Source: a virus
Reading direction: 5' to 3' (one strand)
Length of the DNA stretch: 32,578 bases
Virus record (IMG/VR): IMGVR_UViG_3300031658_000054
Span: 1 to 32,578 of that record
This document shows positions 16,982-26,116 of this stretch, one piece after another (position 1 is the first letter of the stretch; each line of letters starts with the position of its first letter). The notes below the pieces were generated by a model. The model did no database searches, was not told the origin of the DNA, and saw nothing but the letters and a program-made list of their open reading frames with translations. The translations under genes were made by a program, and so were the position numbers.

Positions 16982-19446
16982 TGGCAATAGTAAACATAGT
17001 TAGAAAAGCAGCAAGAACATCAGGACTAGAAGCGCCCCAAATAAAACCAAGTGCAATACCGGAAAGAATTGGTACTTTAGAAGAAGAGATAGTAGTTCAG
17101 GAAGTAAAGAGTCAGAACGCTTCACAAAACTTCGCACAAAAAGAAGCGGAACTGGAAACTGTAGCTAAAGAAACAGAGCAAGGCTATGAACCAACAGTTA
17201 GTCAAGAAGAACTAGATGCTAAGCAAGATAGAGTTAATAAACAGCATCAATTAAAAAGAGATATTTCATTAAGAATTAATAGACTAGAAACAGAACAAAG
17301 AGCAACAGAAGTGCTACAACAAGGAAGAGATAAAGGTCAAAAACCATACGATACTTTATATGATGTACTAAGCAAAAGTGCAGGAGCAGGGAATCCTTTT
17401 AGTAATATGGAATCAAGAGCAACAGCAATTTACACTAGAGTATCTTCTTATATGACAGACGTTAAATCAAATCTTAGAACCAAGTGGGCAGGATTAGCGC
17501 AAGACAGAGAACTTGCAAATGAAATGATTAGATACTTGAAAGATGGAAAAGTAAATGATCAAAAACTTTTTTCAGTAGTTAAAGAGATGGGAGAGCAATG
17601 GAAGAAGTCAGCTAATGCAGTTAAAGTATTAAGAAATAAAGCTGGAGGAGAGATTAGAAAACTAGAAGACTGGATCTTGCCACAAGCTCACGATAAAAGA
17701 GCTATTAAACAAGCAGGAAAAGATGCCTGGGTAAAACAGATCAAACCTATGCTAGATATTGACAGAATACAAAAGCAAAGCGGTGGAGATATTGATGATA
17801 TTTTAAGTAATTCATATGATAATATTACATCACACGAGCAGGGAACTGGAAAAGGTGGGAGTAATTTAGCTAAAAAGAACGAAGAAGCAAGAGTATTGCA
17901 CTTTAAAGATGGCGATAGTATGATTAAATATAATGCTAAGTTCGGAAATGAAGACGTATTTGCTACAATGGAAAACCATTTAATGCGACAATCACAAGAA
18001 ATATCATCTATGCAGATCTTCGGAGCAAATCCAGATATGACATATAATAATTTAAAAGAAACTATTAGAAATGAAGGAGATGGTTTCGGACTATTCGAGG
18101 AAAATAAACTAGATGCTTTATATAATCTATCTACTGGTAAAGTAGACGGCGACAGCATTATTAGTTCAGCTGATAAATTAATAGCAACTATTGGAGGAGG
18201 ACATAGGACTCTACAAGTAGGGGCAAAATTAGGATCAGCTTCAATATCAGCAATAGCAGACTTAGGTAATATTTTCTTAGGTGCTAAATACAGAGGATTA
18301 GATAGTTTTAAAGTATTTGGAAAAGGGCTAGAAACATTATTCCAAGAAGCAATAGGCGGAACTAAAGTAGGTAGGAATACTGAATGGGCAAATAGATTAG
18401 GAATTGTATCAGAGTACGCAAGTGCTAGTCTAGCTAATTCAAGATTCGCAGAAACAACTCAAACCGGAAACCTTGCGAGTGCTAGTGAAGCAGTATTGCG
18501 ATCAAGTGGATTAGGATCTTGGACTAACTCTTTAAGAGCAGGATTCGGCTTAGAATTGAATGGTAAACTATTCCAAGACTTTGGAACATCTTTTGATAAA
18601 TTAAGCTACAAAAATATGATGGAAGAGTACGGGTTTACTTCGCAAGACTGGGATAAGATTAGATCTACTAAGGGAAGAGAGTTAAAGTCTGATTCTTTTT
18701 CTTCTAGTTTTTTAGACATAGAAGAGGTTTATAAAATAGATGAGAATTTAGGATATAGATTATCTGAAATGTTTAATACTGAAATGGATGCTTTTGTTAT
18801 TATGCCTACAAATAGAACAAGAGTATATACAACTTTTGGTAAACAAAAAGGTACTTTGACTGGAGAAGCAGTTAGAAATTTAGCATTATTTAAATCATTT
18901 CCAATATCAGTTATATTAATGCACTCAGCAAGATTATCTAAAATGACCGGAAAAGGTAAAATAGGATATACAGTAGGAGCAACAGTAACATCGACAGTAT
19001 TTGGTGGACTATCATTATTGGCATACGATGCAGTAACCGGAAAGACTCCTAGAAGTATGGATCGTCCTATGTTTGCTTATGAATCAATAGTAAAGGGAGG
19101 TGGATTAGGTATATTTTCAGACCTTTTTGGTTTAGCAGAAAGTAGATATGGGAATGACTGGTATAATGTATTTTTAGGTGTGCCATTTGGTACTGGAGAG
19201 GATATTTCAAAGATCCTAAGAGAAGTAATTAAAGAAGGAACTGGCAAGGACGGAGAACCAATAGCAGAAGCTTATAACACAGCAAAAAAGTACATACCTG
19301 GGCAGAACTTATGGTATACAAGATTATTATTTTCAGAAACTTTAGGCGACTTTATGAATGAAGCTATTGATCCAAAATATTATAAGAAACAACAAAAGAG
19401 AATTAAGTATATGAACGAGCTTGATCAGAAGCCGTTATTTGACTAA
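16981..19446 (+). CDS. Large internal virion protein (T7 gp16-like C-terminal type)
   Basis: An 821-residue protein with an N-terminal coiled-coil half (VQEVKSQNASQNFAQKEAEL and repeats of Glu/Gln) and a C-terminal region typical of podoviral ejection proteins: GLGSWTNSLRAGFGLELNGK, FVIMPTNRTRVYTTFGKQKG, RNLALFKSFPISVILMHSAR. A hydrophobic stretch (YTVGATVTSTVFGGLSLLAY, about 660-680) could be membrane-active. No lytic transglycosylase motif was seen, unlike T7 gp16. It is TAATG-coupled to the previous gene. The 156-residue antisense ORF at 17688-18158 is a shadow. Confidence 0.72.
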   Translation: MAIVNIVRKAARTSGLEAPQIKPSAIPERIGTLEEEIVVQEVKSQNASQNFAQKEAELETVAKETEQGYEPTVSQEELDAKQDRVNKQHQLKRDISLRINRLETEQRATEVLQQGRDKGQKPYDTLYDVLSKSAGAGNPFSNMESRATAIYTRVSSYMTDVKSNLRTKWAGLAQDRELANEMIRYLKDGKVNDQKLFSVVKEMGEQWKKSANAVKVLRNKAGGEIRKLEDWILPQAHDKRAIKQAGKDAWVKQIKPMLDIDRIQKQSGGDIDDILSNSYDNITSHEQGTGKGGSNLAKKNEEARVLHFKDGDSMIKYNAKFGNEDVFATMENHLMRQSQEISSMQIFGANPDMTYNNLKETIRNEGDGFGLFEENKLDALYNLSTGKVDGDSIISSADKLIATIGGGHRTLQVGAKLGSASISAIADLGNIFLGAKYRGLDSFKVFGKGLETLFQEAIGGTKVGRNTEWANRLGIVSEYASASLANSRFAETTQTGNLASASEAVLRSSGLGSWTNSLRAGFGLELNGKLFQDFGTSFDKLSYKNMMEEYGFTSQDWDKIRSTKGRELKSDSFSSSFLDIEEVYKIDENLGYRLSEMFNTEMDAFVIMPTNRTRVYTTFGKQKGTLTGEAVRNLALFKSFPISVILMHSARLSKMTGKGKIGYTVGATVTSTVFGGLSLLAYDAVTGKTPRSMDRPMFAYESIVKGGGLGIFSDLFGLAESRYGNDWYNVFLGVPFGTGEDISKILREVIKEGTGKDGEPIAEAYNTAKKYIPGQNLWYTRLLFSETLGDFMNEAIDPKYYKKQQKRIKYMNELDQKPLFD

Positions 19447-19453
19447 AATTAGA

Positions 19454-19476
19454 TATAATACCAACAAAACAAGGAG
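19454..19476 (+). promoter_or_regulatory. -10-like TATAAT and strong ribosome site before the tail fibre gene
   Basis: TATAAT at 19454-19459 lies 22 bases before the fibre ATG, with AAGGAG at 19471-19476. TTGACT nearby is only 9 bases from the -10 box, so it cannot be its -35. The promoter is plausible but weakly supported. Confidence 0.4.
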
Positions 19477-19481
19477 ATTAA

Positions 19482-22010
19482 ATGGCTTACAACAGTAGCG
19501 ATCCGAGAGCAGAATATGTTTCATCATCAGGACAAACAGTATATCCTTTCACTTTTAAGATATACAAAACGTCAGATGTTAAAGCATATCTAACACCGGT
19601 CGGAAACACAGCAAATGATGCAACTGATATTTTAGTATTAGGTGTAAATTACACAATTACAGTAGACGGAGATAATGGAGGTACTTTCACTTTATTAAGT
19701 CCTGCAACAACTGGAGATAAAGTTACGATAACTAGAGATCTTCCAATTATCAGAGATGTTGATTATCAAACATCTGGAGATTTACTAGCAGAAACTTTAA
19801 ATCAAGATCAAAACTATCAAACTTATATGTTAGCAGATAATGCAGCAAAGAATGATAGATATGTTAAAGTTCCGGAATCAGCACAAAATGTTGATACAGA
19901 TCTTCCAAATCCATCAGCAGATAATTATATCAAATGGAACACAGCAGGAACAGCTTTAGAGAATGACACAACTGCTCCAGTTTGGGCAACAGCAGCAGCA
20001 AATAGTGCAGCAGCAGCTTTAGTTAGTGAAGGTTTAGCAGAAGCAGATAAGGTTCAAACTGGATTAGATAGAACAGCTACAAGTAGTGATGCTTCTAGTA
20101 CCGCTCAGGATAGTATAGATACTAATGATGATAAAATACAAACTACTGCAGATGCAGTGTCTACAGCTTTAGATGCAATAGCTACTAGTAATGATAGGGC
20201 AGCTATAGAAGTTATTTATGACAACTTTGACGATAGATATCTAGGAGCTTTTGCAGTAGCACCAACATTAGATAATGATGGGAATCCTTTACAAGTCGGA
20301 GCAATGTATTTTGATACAGTAGTAAATAATACTAGATTCTATAGTGGTGGCTCTTGGGAAGATCCAGAAGCAACTGCAACTGCAGCAGCATTAAGTACAA
20401 CAGCAGATTTAGCACTAACCAACGCAGATGTAGTATCTACAAATGCAGACGTAGTATTAACTAGCGCGGACGTAGTATCTTCTGGAAATAATGCAACAGC
20501 TACTGAGTTAGATAAATGGATTACAGAAGCAGAGCGGATGACTACAGATAGTTATGCTACAGAACCTGAGAATGTATTTGTTAAGAGTTATGTTAGTGAT
20601 GGAGATGGTACATTTACAGCTACGGATACTACAGAGTATTCAGCTCTACATTGGTCAGCTAAAGCAGAAGCATCAGCTCAAGGTACAGCAGCTAATATTG
20701 CTATAGTAGATACAGCTAGTAAGTTTACGGCTACTAATGTTGAAGCTGCTCTATTAGAAACACAGACACTTAGACAATCACATTTATCAAGTGTAGCATC
20801 TTCAGTACTCCTAAATGGTACTTTAGATATCAGTGGTACAGATTTAACTATTACAGATGCTGAGATTATGTATAGCAATGGTTATGATGAGAACGGAGCT
20901 AAGAACTCGGTAGAGATTATAACTGGTACTAATACAATTACTCCTAGCAATGGATATACTGTAAGTGCTGATAACTATATAAAGAAAATAGAAGGTGGTA
21001 CTTACGTTAGTACTGCTGTAGAACCAGTATATGGTAAAGGTAATAGTAGAGCTTCTGCTGTTAATCCTGATGTGTATGTTGATGGTAAATGGTATGATAG
21101 TATTAATGGTAGTGAGAAGGTAACTAATGGTACTTTTGATACTGTAGCAGACGGTGTGTTTGGTTATGATAATGCTGATGGAACAGTTGATGGTATTACT
21201 AATGACCAAGTCAATATTGTATCAAGCATAGTTAATAATACTTTGAATATTGCAAACAACACTGGTGTTGGCGCAGGTATGAGTTACACTATAACAGGTC
21301 TAACTATAGGTACTAAATATACATTAGCTCAGGATAAAGCGTTATCAGCTACACTTGATTACGCAATAACTAGGATATCTTTTGACAGTAGTACATATAC
21401 AACGCTATCTCTAATAACTGACACTACTGTGGGAATATCTAGTGACTTCGTAGCTGATGCAACATCTGTACTTGTTTACAACTACTCTTATGCTGGCGGT
21501 GTAAACCACTCAATTAAGTATGATAATATCAGTCTATTCGAAACCATAGTAACCCCAGCAACTGCCTACACTACACCTATCACATATCTACCCCTAGAAC
21601 TAGAAGTTGATGCTAGTGGTAACCCAGTGTTAATAACTGATACTAAAAAAGTTGAGGTAGTAGCTGAGAAGATAGTGGCTAAGGAAGTAGCTTGTGATAA
21701 CTTTAAAGGTAAGAATGCTTGTACAGCTTGGGTAAACTTTGATGGTACAACTACACCACCTACTATTAGAGATAGTTTTAATGTAAGTGATGTTGTAAGG
21801 ATTAGCAACGCGGTACAAAGAGTGTACTTTTTAGTACCTATGGATAATATCAACTATAGTATCACAACATCAGGGAGAAATGCAACTATTGGAGCTAATA
21901 CTGTAGCTAGTACGAATACTGATTATGTAGAACTTGATATGTACTCTACTCAGAGTACATTCATTGAGCCTAATGTCGTGGGTGTACAAGTCTTTGGAGG
22001 TAAAAACTAA
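19482..22010 (+). CDS. Tail fibre protein (T7-type N-terminal domain)
   Basis: An 842-residue fibre. Residues 1 to about 150 match the T7 tail-fibre attachment domain (GQTVYPFTFKIYKTSDVKAY, VNYTITVDGDNGGTFTLLSP, ITRDLPIIRDVDYQTSGD). Then comes an Ala/Asp/Thr-rich shaft with near-repeats (NADVVSTNADVVLTSADVVS, about residues 310-330). The C-terminal half holds a probable carbohydrate-binding beta-sandwich (NGTFDTVADGVFGYDNADGT through IKYDNISLFE, about 545-685) and a final tip domain. It is the expected receptor-binding protein. Codon texture changes after about 20800, suggesting a swapped host-range portion. Long antisense ORFs here are shadows. Confidence 0.88.
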   Translation: MAYNSSDPRAEYVSSSGQTVYPFTFKIYKTSDVKAYLTPVGNTANDATDILVLGVNYTITVDGDNGGTFTLLSPATTGDKVTITRDLPIIRDVDYQTSGDLLAETLNQDQNYQTYMLADNAAKNDRYVKVPESAQNVDTDLPNPSADNYIKWNTAGTALENDTTAPVWATAAANSAAAALVSEGLAEADKVQTGLDRTATSSDASSTAQDSIDTNDDKIQTTADAVSTALDAIATSNDRAAIEVIYDNFDDRYLGAFAVAPTLDNDGNPLQVGAMYFDTVVNNTRFYSGGSWEDPEATATAAALSTTADLALTNADVVSTNADVVLTSADVVSSGNNATATELDKWITEAERMTTDSYATEPENVFVKSYVSDGDGTFTATDTTEYSALHWSAKAEASAQGTAANIAIVDTASKFTATNVEAALLETQTLRQSHLSSVASSVLLNGTLDISGTDLTITDAEIMYSNGYDENGAKNSVEIITGTNTITPSNGYTVSADNYIKKIEGGTYVSTAVEPVYGKGNSRASAVNPDVYVDGKWYDSINGSEKVTNGTFDTVADGVFGYDNADGTVDGITNDQVNIVSSIVNNTLNIANNTGVGAGMSYTITGLTIGTKYTLAQDKALSATLDYAITRISFDSSTYTTLSLITDTTVGISSDFVADATSVLVYNYSYAGGVNHSIKYDNISLFETIVTPATAYTTPITYLPLELEVDASGNPVLITDTKKVEVVAEKIVAKEVACDNFKGKNACTAWVNFDGTTTPPTIRDSFNVSDVVRISNAVQRVYFLVPMDNINYSITTSGRNATIGANTVASTNTDYVELDMYSTQSTFIEPNVVGVQVFGGKN

Positions 22011-22157
22011 ATGGATAAAACAATAAGAGGGTTAGTAATAATTGCGGAGGCAAAATTGGCTGGAAAGAATGTTCCTAGAGAATTTATTGAGCAAATATTA
22101 TCTGTGTATTACCGGCACTTTCCAAAAGATATTGCTGAAGCAAAAGGAGAAGAATAA
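22011..22157 (+). CDS. Small protein after the tail fibre, unknown
   Basis: A 48-residue ORF (MDKTIRGLVIIAEAKLAGKN) immediately following the fibre stop and overlapping the next gene by one base (TAATG). The ribosome site is GGAGGT inside the fibre's last codons. The exact packing between two credible genes supports it. No homology is recognised. Confidence 0.6.
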   Translation: MDKTIRGLVIIAEAKLAGKNVPREFIEQILSVYYRHFPKDIAEAKGEE

Positions 22158-22483
22158 TGGCATATACATACTTAAACACATCGGATAATAAATGGTGGAC
22201 AGCAAACAAGAAGCACTCAGAAGACTGGCTAGAGATAGTTAAAGACGAAGAAGGTACAATTACAGCACCTGAGGGTTTAGTCCTTCAGACAGCTAAGGAA
22301 GCACTAGATGCTACACAAGCAGAGTTTAAAGCTACTAGAAATACTCTACTATCTAAACTAGATATAGAGATAAACACAGCTGTAGATGCTGGACTAGATG
22401 TAACTGAACTTCGTGTTTATAGACAAGCATTGAGAGATGCTACAGATACTTGGGTAATGCCAGAACCAATAGAAGAATTATAA
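22157..22483 (+). CDS. Tail-fibre-associated protein, assembly chaperone-like
   Basis: A 108-residue protein: a short N-terminal segment rich in Trp (NKWWTANKKHSEDW), then a helical hairpin (AKEALDATQAEFKATRNTLL) and an ending LRVYRQALRDATDTWVMPEP. The RQALRD...P ending is typical of tail-fibre assembly chaperones and related tail proteins. It follows the fibre gene, which fits. The assignment is by pattern and position. It overlaps the next gene by one base. Confidence 0.55.
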   Translation: MAYTYLNTSDNKWWTANKKHSEDWLEIVKDEEGTITAPEGLVLQTAKEALDATQAEFKATRNTLLSKLDIEINTAVDAGLDVTELRVYRQALRDATDTWVMPEPIEEL

Positions 22484-22986
22484 TGAAAGACATAACAGAA
22501 AAACCAATATTATTGTCAGAAGAAGAACGTAATCATATCGTTACACGTAGAGGACTTGGAGCTCTTAAAAACACCCAAGAGAGAGAAACTATTAATGATA
22601 TGATAGACGACATCACAGAAGAGAAAGAGATCGAAAAAATCGTAGCTCCTACAAAAGAGGAAGCATCAGAAGAGGTGCTAACTTTTGAAGAAGATTTTGC
22701 AAATATGAAAGAATCAATAAGTTTTCTTGAAAGAAGAATAAGAGATATTACATATTTAGTAAATTCTTATAAGGGCGATGTATTAGACAAAGTTCAAGTA
22801 TCAAAAGAGATACTTAAATTAGCAAGAGAAGTTCATCAACTAAGATTACACGTAGACAAACTAGCACCAAAAGTTGGAATCGCATTCTGGGGATTCGCAG
22901 CAGCAGTTGGTTTATTAGCGAGTTTCGTTTTTCCAGAGTTAAGACCAGTTTTAGATGGTATAATTAAATTTATCACGAAAGGATAA
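22483..22986 (+). CDS. Coiled-coil protein with C-terminal membrane anchor (lysis region)
   Basis: A 167-residue protein. The start at 22483 (MKDITEKPILLSEEERNHIV) is chosen over an upstream in-frame ATG because of the TAATG junction. Residues 60-135 are Glu/Lys-rich and helical. A C-terminal segment (IAFWGFAAAVGLLASFVFPE) can span the membrane, ending in IIKFITKG. Its position just before the holin suggests a lysis accessory (antiholin or regulatory membrane protein), which is inference. Confidence 0.6.
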   Translation: MKDITEKPILLSEEERNHIVTRRGLGALKNTQERETINDMIDDITEEKEIEKIVAPTKEEASEEVLTFEEDFANMKESISFLERRIRDITYLVNSYKGDVLDKVQVSKEILKLAREVHQLRLHVDKLAPKVGIAFWGFAAAVGLLASFVFPELRPVLDGIIKFITKG

Positions 22987-22989
22987 AAT

Positions 22990-23358
22990 ATGTTTAGTTT
23001 TTTAGGAAATTTATTTAATGGAGCAGGAGCTTTAAGATCAGTTGAAAATATCGCCAAGGAGTTTATAGACACTCCAGGCGAAAAAGCAAGTGCAAGAGCA
23101 TTATTTGTTAAGACTCTTGATCCAAATGGGTTAAGTAGAAGAATGATAGCAAATAGAATATCGGTATTATATGTAGTTTATGTGATGGTAGCAATGATAT
23201 TACTATTAGCACAAGCATTTAATATTGGAGATGCAGAGGGAGTTACTAAGGCAATTACAAGTATATCAGGACTATTTGTTCCAGTAACAACTATGTTTAC
23301 TATGATTGTTTCAGCATCTTTTGGAGTTCAATTATCTAATAGCATCAAAGGTCACTAA
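22990..23358 (+). CDS. Holin
   Basis: A 122-residue protein with an N-terminal amphipathic region (ENIAKEFIDTPGEKASARAL) that resembles the 3TM-type phage holin family, and two clear transmembrane segments (about 58-77 and 92-113). It sits immediately before the endolysin gene, with a TAATG junction. It is expected to make inner-membrane lesions that release the muramidase. The topology (two or three passes) is uncertain. Confidence 0.75.
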   Translation: MFSFLGNLFNGAGALRSVENIAKEFIDTPGEKASARALFVKTLDPNGLSRRMIANRISVLYVVYVMVAMILLLAQAFNIGDAEGVTKAITSISGLFVPVTTMFTMIVSASFGVQLSNSIKGH

Positions 23359-23918
23359 TGGCAGAAATTAAAGAAGCATATAAAATATTAATGGAGGCAG
23401 AGTTCAGTAAAAATCCGAACTCTTTTCTCCATTTAAACAAAACAGAGTCAGGATATACTCTTGGTGGAATCTATCAAAAATGGCATCCTCACGCAATAGA
23501 CTGGGATTTTATATCTCAAATTGTAGATGCTTGTGATCACGATATTAAAAGAGCATCGAGATTATTATACTTTGATACAAATACCCAAAAGAGTGTGTAT
23601 TCATTATTTAAATTGGAATACTGGGATAAAAACAAACTAGGTCATTTAGATTCACAGATCATCGCTAACGAGCTTTTTATATCAGCTACTAACATTGGTA
23701 ACAAAAAGGCAATTCAACTCGCACAAGAGCTAATAGAGGTTATTGCGGATGGTATTATTGGGGTTAAAACTATTAGAGCATTAAATAATTATGATGAAGT
23801 AGATTTTAGTAACTTATTTGATATAAAAGAAAAAGAAAACTATGATGAGATTATAGAGAATAATCCAGATCTAGCTATTAATGAAGATGGTTGGAACAAT
23901 AGAGCGGAGCTAGTTTAA
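23358..23918 (+). CDS. Endolysin, GH108-like N-acetylmuramidase
   Basis: A 186-residue protein. The N-terminal domain carries NKTESGYTLGGIYQKWHP, in which E30 corresponds to the catalytic Glu of GH108 muramidases (E-x-G-Y...GG-I). A C-terminal peptidoglycan-binding-3-like domain (about 85-150) includes IIANELFISATNIGNKKAIQ and ADGIIGVKTIRALNNY. It has no signal peptide or SAR anchor, so it depends on the holin. The tail after 150 is acidic and is not normally needed. It is located between holin and a membrane protein. Confidence 0.78.
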   Translation: MAEIKEAYKILMEAEFSKNPNSFLHLNKTESGYTLGGIYQKWHPHAIDWDFISQIVDACDHDIKRASRLLYFDTNTQKSVYSLFKLEYWDKNKLGHLDSQIIANELFISATNIGNKKAIQLAQELIEVIADGIIGVKTIRALNNYDEVDFSNLFDIKEKENYDEIIENNPDLAINEDGWNNRAELV

Positions 23919-24178
23919 TGGCAGAAGAATTCGAAAAAGTAAGCAAGTGGAAAAAGATAAAAGATAAGATCCTATTATGGGGTTTTATCATATCTTTAAT
24001 ATCTCTAGGATTCGCAACTAAGCAGATTATAGTTACGAACAAATCAATAGAAATAATTAAATTTAAAGATACAACAGTATTTCTAATCACATATCATTTT
24101 ATGTACAATTTAAAAGATCAAGCCAAAAAAATGAATGATCAAATGGCAAAAGATATGGAGATGATACGCAGTTTATAA
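23918..24178 (+). CDS. Single-span membrane protein, spanin-like candidate
   Basis: An 86-residue protein with a positively charged N terminus, one transmembrane helix (about 19-40, ILLWGFIISLISLGFATKQI) and a helical C-terminal part (NLKDQAKKMNDQMAKDMEMI). Size, topology and position after the endolysin resemble an inner-membrane spanin, but no partner lipoprotein gene is visible. It ends 2 bases from the stop of the convergent - strand gene. Confidence 0.5.
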   Translation: MAEEFEKVSKWKKIKDKILLWGFIISLISLGFATKQIIVTNKSIEIIKFKDTTVFLITYHFMYNLKDQAKKMNDQMAKDMEMIRSL

Positions 24179-24180
24179 AG

Positions 24181-24912
24181 CTATCTATCTCTCATATAAT
24201 CATCAATAATCTTTTTAGTTCCATCAAATCCAAATCCAAATCTAGCTTCATATCCTTTTTTTTGCATTTTAACTAAAAAATTAACCTGCTCCTGGATGTG
24301 ATCATAAATTACAATTCCATTCTTTTTAATCTTTTTTGATCTATAACTCACTCCGTCTTTAAGATATACTTCGGATATGTCTTTTTTAAGCTCAATAAAT
24401 AGTCCAGAAGAAGTTTTATTTGGCTCAGCAATGAAAAGGTCGGCATAACCACGATTGTCTTTTCCTTGGAGCTTTTTCATTCTCATAGCTTGTGGTACTG
24501 TTAGCTTCATATCTGCAATATCGTATCGAAATACTACATTAGGATATTGTATTTGTAGATACCGGCTTACTTTTTCACTTAACTTCGCTTCTAATTGTTT
24601 CATTTTATCGTTCCTTCGATTTTCTTTATATCTAGCTAATCTAATAGCCTTACATTTTGGATCTTTACATATCACTTGCCAATGTTTAGTAGTCCAAACA
24701 TCTACCCCACACTCTTCACATATTATTTTAATTGGATCTTTCAACCTGGCATCAAATGCTCCGCTATAATAAGCTTTAACATTTTTAGCCCTCTTCTCTT
24801 TTTTCCAACAATATTTACATACAGCACCATCTTTAACACTTCCATCAGGTCGCGTATGCTGAATAACGCTGGTCATCGGTAATAATATACTGCAGCCTCG
24901 GCACTTTCTCAC
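24181..24912 (-). CDS. VRR-NUC-type nuclease with N-terminal zinc fingers
   Basis: A 243-residue protein, GTG start 2 bases after the helicase stop and no separate ribosome site, so it is probably coupled. Two Cys pairs (C4/C7 with C32/C35) and a second group (C65, C68, C82, C87) look like zinc ribbons. The C-terminal half has the PD-(D/E)XK nuclease core of VRR-NUC proteins: GYADLF with D158, then LFIELKKD with E174 and K176, then IQEQVNFLVKMQKKGYEARF. Such enzymes act on branched or flap DNA. It is the last gene of the leftward replication operon. Confidence 0.82.
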   Translation of the reverse strand: MRKCRGCSILLPMTSVIQHTRPDGSVKDGAVCKYCWKKEKRAKNVKAYYSGAFDARLKDPIKIICEECGVDVWTTKHWQVICKDPKCKAIRLARYKENRRNDKMKQLEAKLSEKVSRYLQIQYPNVVFRYDIADMKLTVPQAMRMKKLQGKDNRGYADLFIAEPNKTSSGLFIELKKDISEVYLKDGVSYRSKKIKKNGIVIYDHIQEQVNFLVKMQKKGYEARFGFGFDGTKKIIDDYMRDR

Positions 24913-24914
24913 GA

Positions 24915-25778
24915 TTAATTGATTAATGGCATTTCAACACCACCCCCATAAGTAATAATTTCAGGCTGTTTACTGTGATTATTAGAGTAGCTCCTATTAT
25001 TTGCTCTATTAACATAATTTCTGTCCGTAATATCCATCTTCCATATTCGCTCGTTTATTCTATCTTTCTTACAATGTATCATACGGCTATTATCATCTTC
25101 ATTTACAGTTATAAAAAAGCTTACATCGCTATCGTAACTAATATCTCCACTACCTTTAAACTCTAATCTCTTCTCTCTTATATCGGTTAATGCTACTTGA
25201 TTAATCAGTAGAATTATTACTCCCAATTCTTGTGTTAATTTAGATAGAGTACCTGATATTAAACTGGCTTTTTGATAGTCCTGCATTTTTTCTGTTACTT
25301 TAATCTTCATCATCGAATCAATAGCAAAAAACTTTACACCTTTTTTATGTTCTGCTCTGATAATAGTTTCTATATCTACTAAGTAATATTTGTCCTGAAC
25401 TATTACTAAATTATCATCTATATTTGTATTTTGTAATTTATTCGTAACCAATAGATTCTCATACATTTCATAACTAAAAAAAACTGTTCTCTTGTGTGCT
25501 GCGATATTTTCTATAACATTTAAAACTAAAGTTGTCTTACCACTAAAATTAGCTCCTGCAATATTTATAAAACTACCTTCACTAAATCCGCCCATTTCTT
25601 CATCTATTGAATTAATACCGGTTAGATATTTTATCGTTTTACCTTTTGTTTTTACTCTATCTCTAACTTTTCTTAATGTTTCAAGTTCATTAGATTTTGA
25701 TAATTCATTGATTAGCTTTTGCTTTTCTTTTATATCATTTTCTAATTTTAATAATATGGCTTTCTTTTTATCGTCCAT
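24915..25778 (-). CDS. DnaB-like replicative helicase, RecA-type C-terminal part
   Basis: A 287-residue ATPase. A charged helical linker (about 1-48) leads to the RecA core: Walker A GANFSGKT (75-82), TVFFSYEM, Walker B-like VKFFAIDSMMK, then KLTQELGVIILLINQV and HCKKDRINE (arginine-finger region). It corresponds to the C-terminal motor of DnaB family helicases with no N-terminal domain fused. That domain appears to be the separate, 11-base-overlapping gene upstream. It should unwind the replication fork for host or phage polymerase. The tail after about 260 is Asn/Ser-rich. Confidence 0.85.
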   Translation of the reverse strand: MDDKKKAILLKLENDIKEKQKLINELSKSNELETLRKVRDRVKTKGKTIKYLTGINSIDEEMGGFSEGSFINIAGANFSGKTTLVLNVIENIAAHKRTVFFSYEMYENLLVTNKLQNTNIDDNLVIVQDKYYLVDIETIIRAEHKKGVKFFAIDSMMKIKVTEKMQDYQKASLISGTLSKLTQELGVIILLINQVALTDIREKRLEFKGSGDISYDSDVSFFITVNEDDNSRMIHCKKDRINERIWKMDITDRNYVNRANNRSYSNNHSKQPEIITYGGGVEMPLIN

Positions 25779-26115
25779 TTGATAACCTTTCTATTTCATT
25801 TATTTTTATATGTTCATAATACTGTTTTGCTATTGTCATTGGTATTGGAACTCTTCCTACTATGTTAAACCAGTTCTGATGATTACTTGGGCTTACATCC
25901 CTAACCCACGCTTCCATTTTAATAGAAAATAGTGACAAACTTGCCTTGTCTTCTAAATGCTTCATAACTCGCTCACAAATCGTTTTATTGAAGTCGCTTG
26001 TAAAATACTTGGATTCCATCTTAAAAGGCTCTGAGTTGTATTCTATGGACTCTCCGACACTAATAAAGCTGTTTAGTAATGCGCATTCTATTTCATATGT
26101 TGATATATTATACAT
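25768..26115 (-). CDS. DnaB N-terminal-domain-like protein (split helicase partner)
   Basis: A 115-residue protein. The start at 26115 (MYNISTYEIECALLNSFISV) is preferred because it follows the previous stop by one base; an in-frame ATG at 26130 lies inside the upstream gene. The sequence follows the pattern of the DnaB N-terminal helical domain (E-x-A-L-L, then a FTSDFNKTICERVMKHLED helix) and ends as a linker. It overlaps the helicase gene by 11 bases. The two probably assemble as one helicase ring. This is inference from pattern and order. Confidence 0.6.
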   Translation of the reverse strand: MYNISTYEIECALLNSFISVGESIEYNSEPFKMESKYFTSDFNKTICERVMKHLEDKASLSLFSIKMEAWVRDVSPSNHQNWFNIVGRVPIPMTIAKQYYEHIKINEIERLSNGR

Positions 26116-26116
26116 A

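Noticed and set aside
17688-18158. 156-residue ORF on the - strand
   Set aside because: It lies wholly inside the well-supported 821-residue virion gene, has a low-complexity Ser/Leu/Ile-rich sequence and no ribosome site of its own, so it is an antisense shadow.
19446-19480. TTGACT as -35 of the tail-fibre promoter
   Set aside because: It is only 9 bases from TATAAT and cannot serve as its -35.
20844-21853. Several - strand ORFs in the tail fibre region (20844-21209, 21566-21853)
   Set aside because: They are shadows of the repetitive Thr/Asn/Ser-rich fibre and have low-complexity Ile/Ser/Thr sequences.
24455-25166. + strand ORFs over the replication operon
   Set aside because: They lie opposite clear nuclease and helicase genes and lack ribosome sites or domain patterns.
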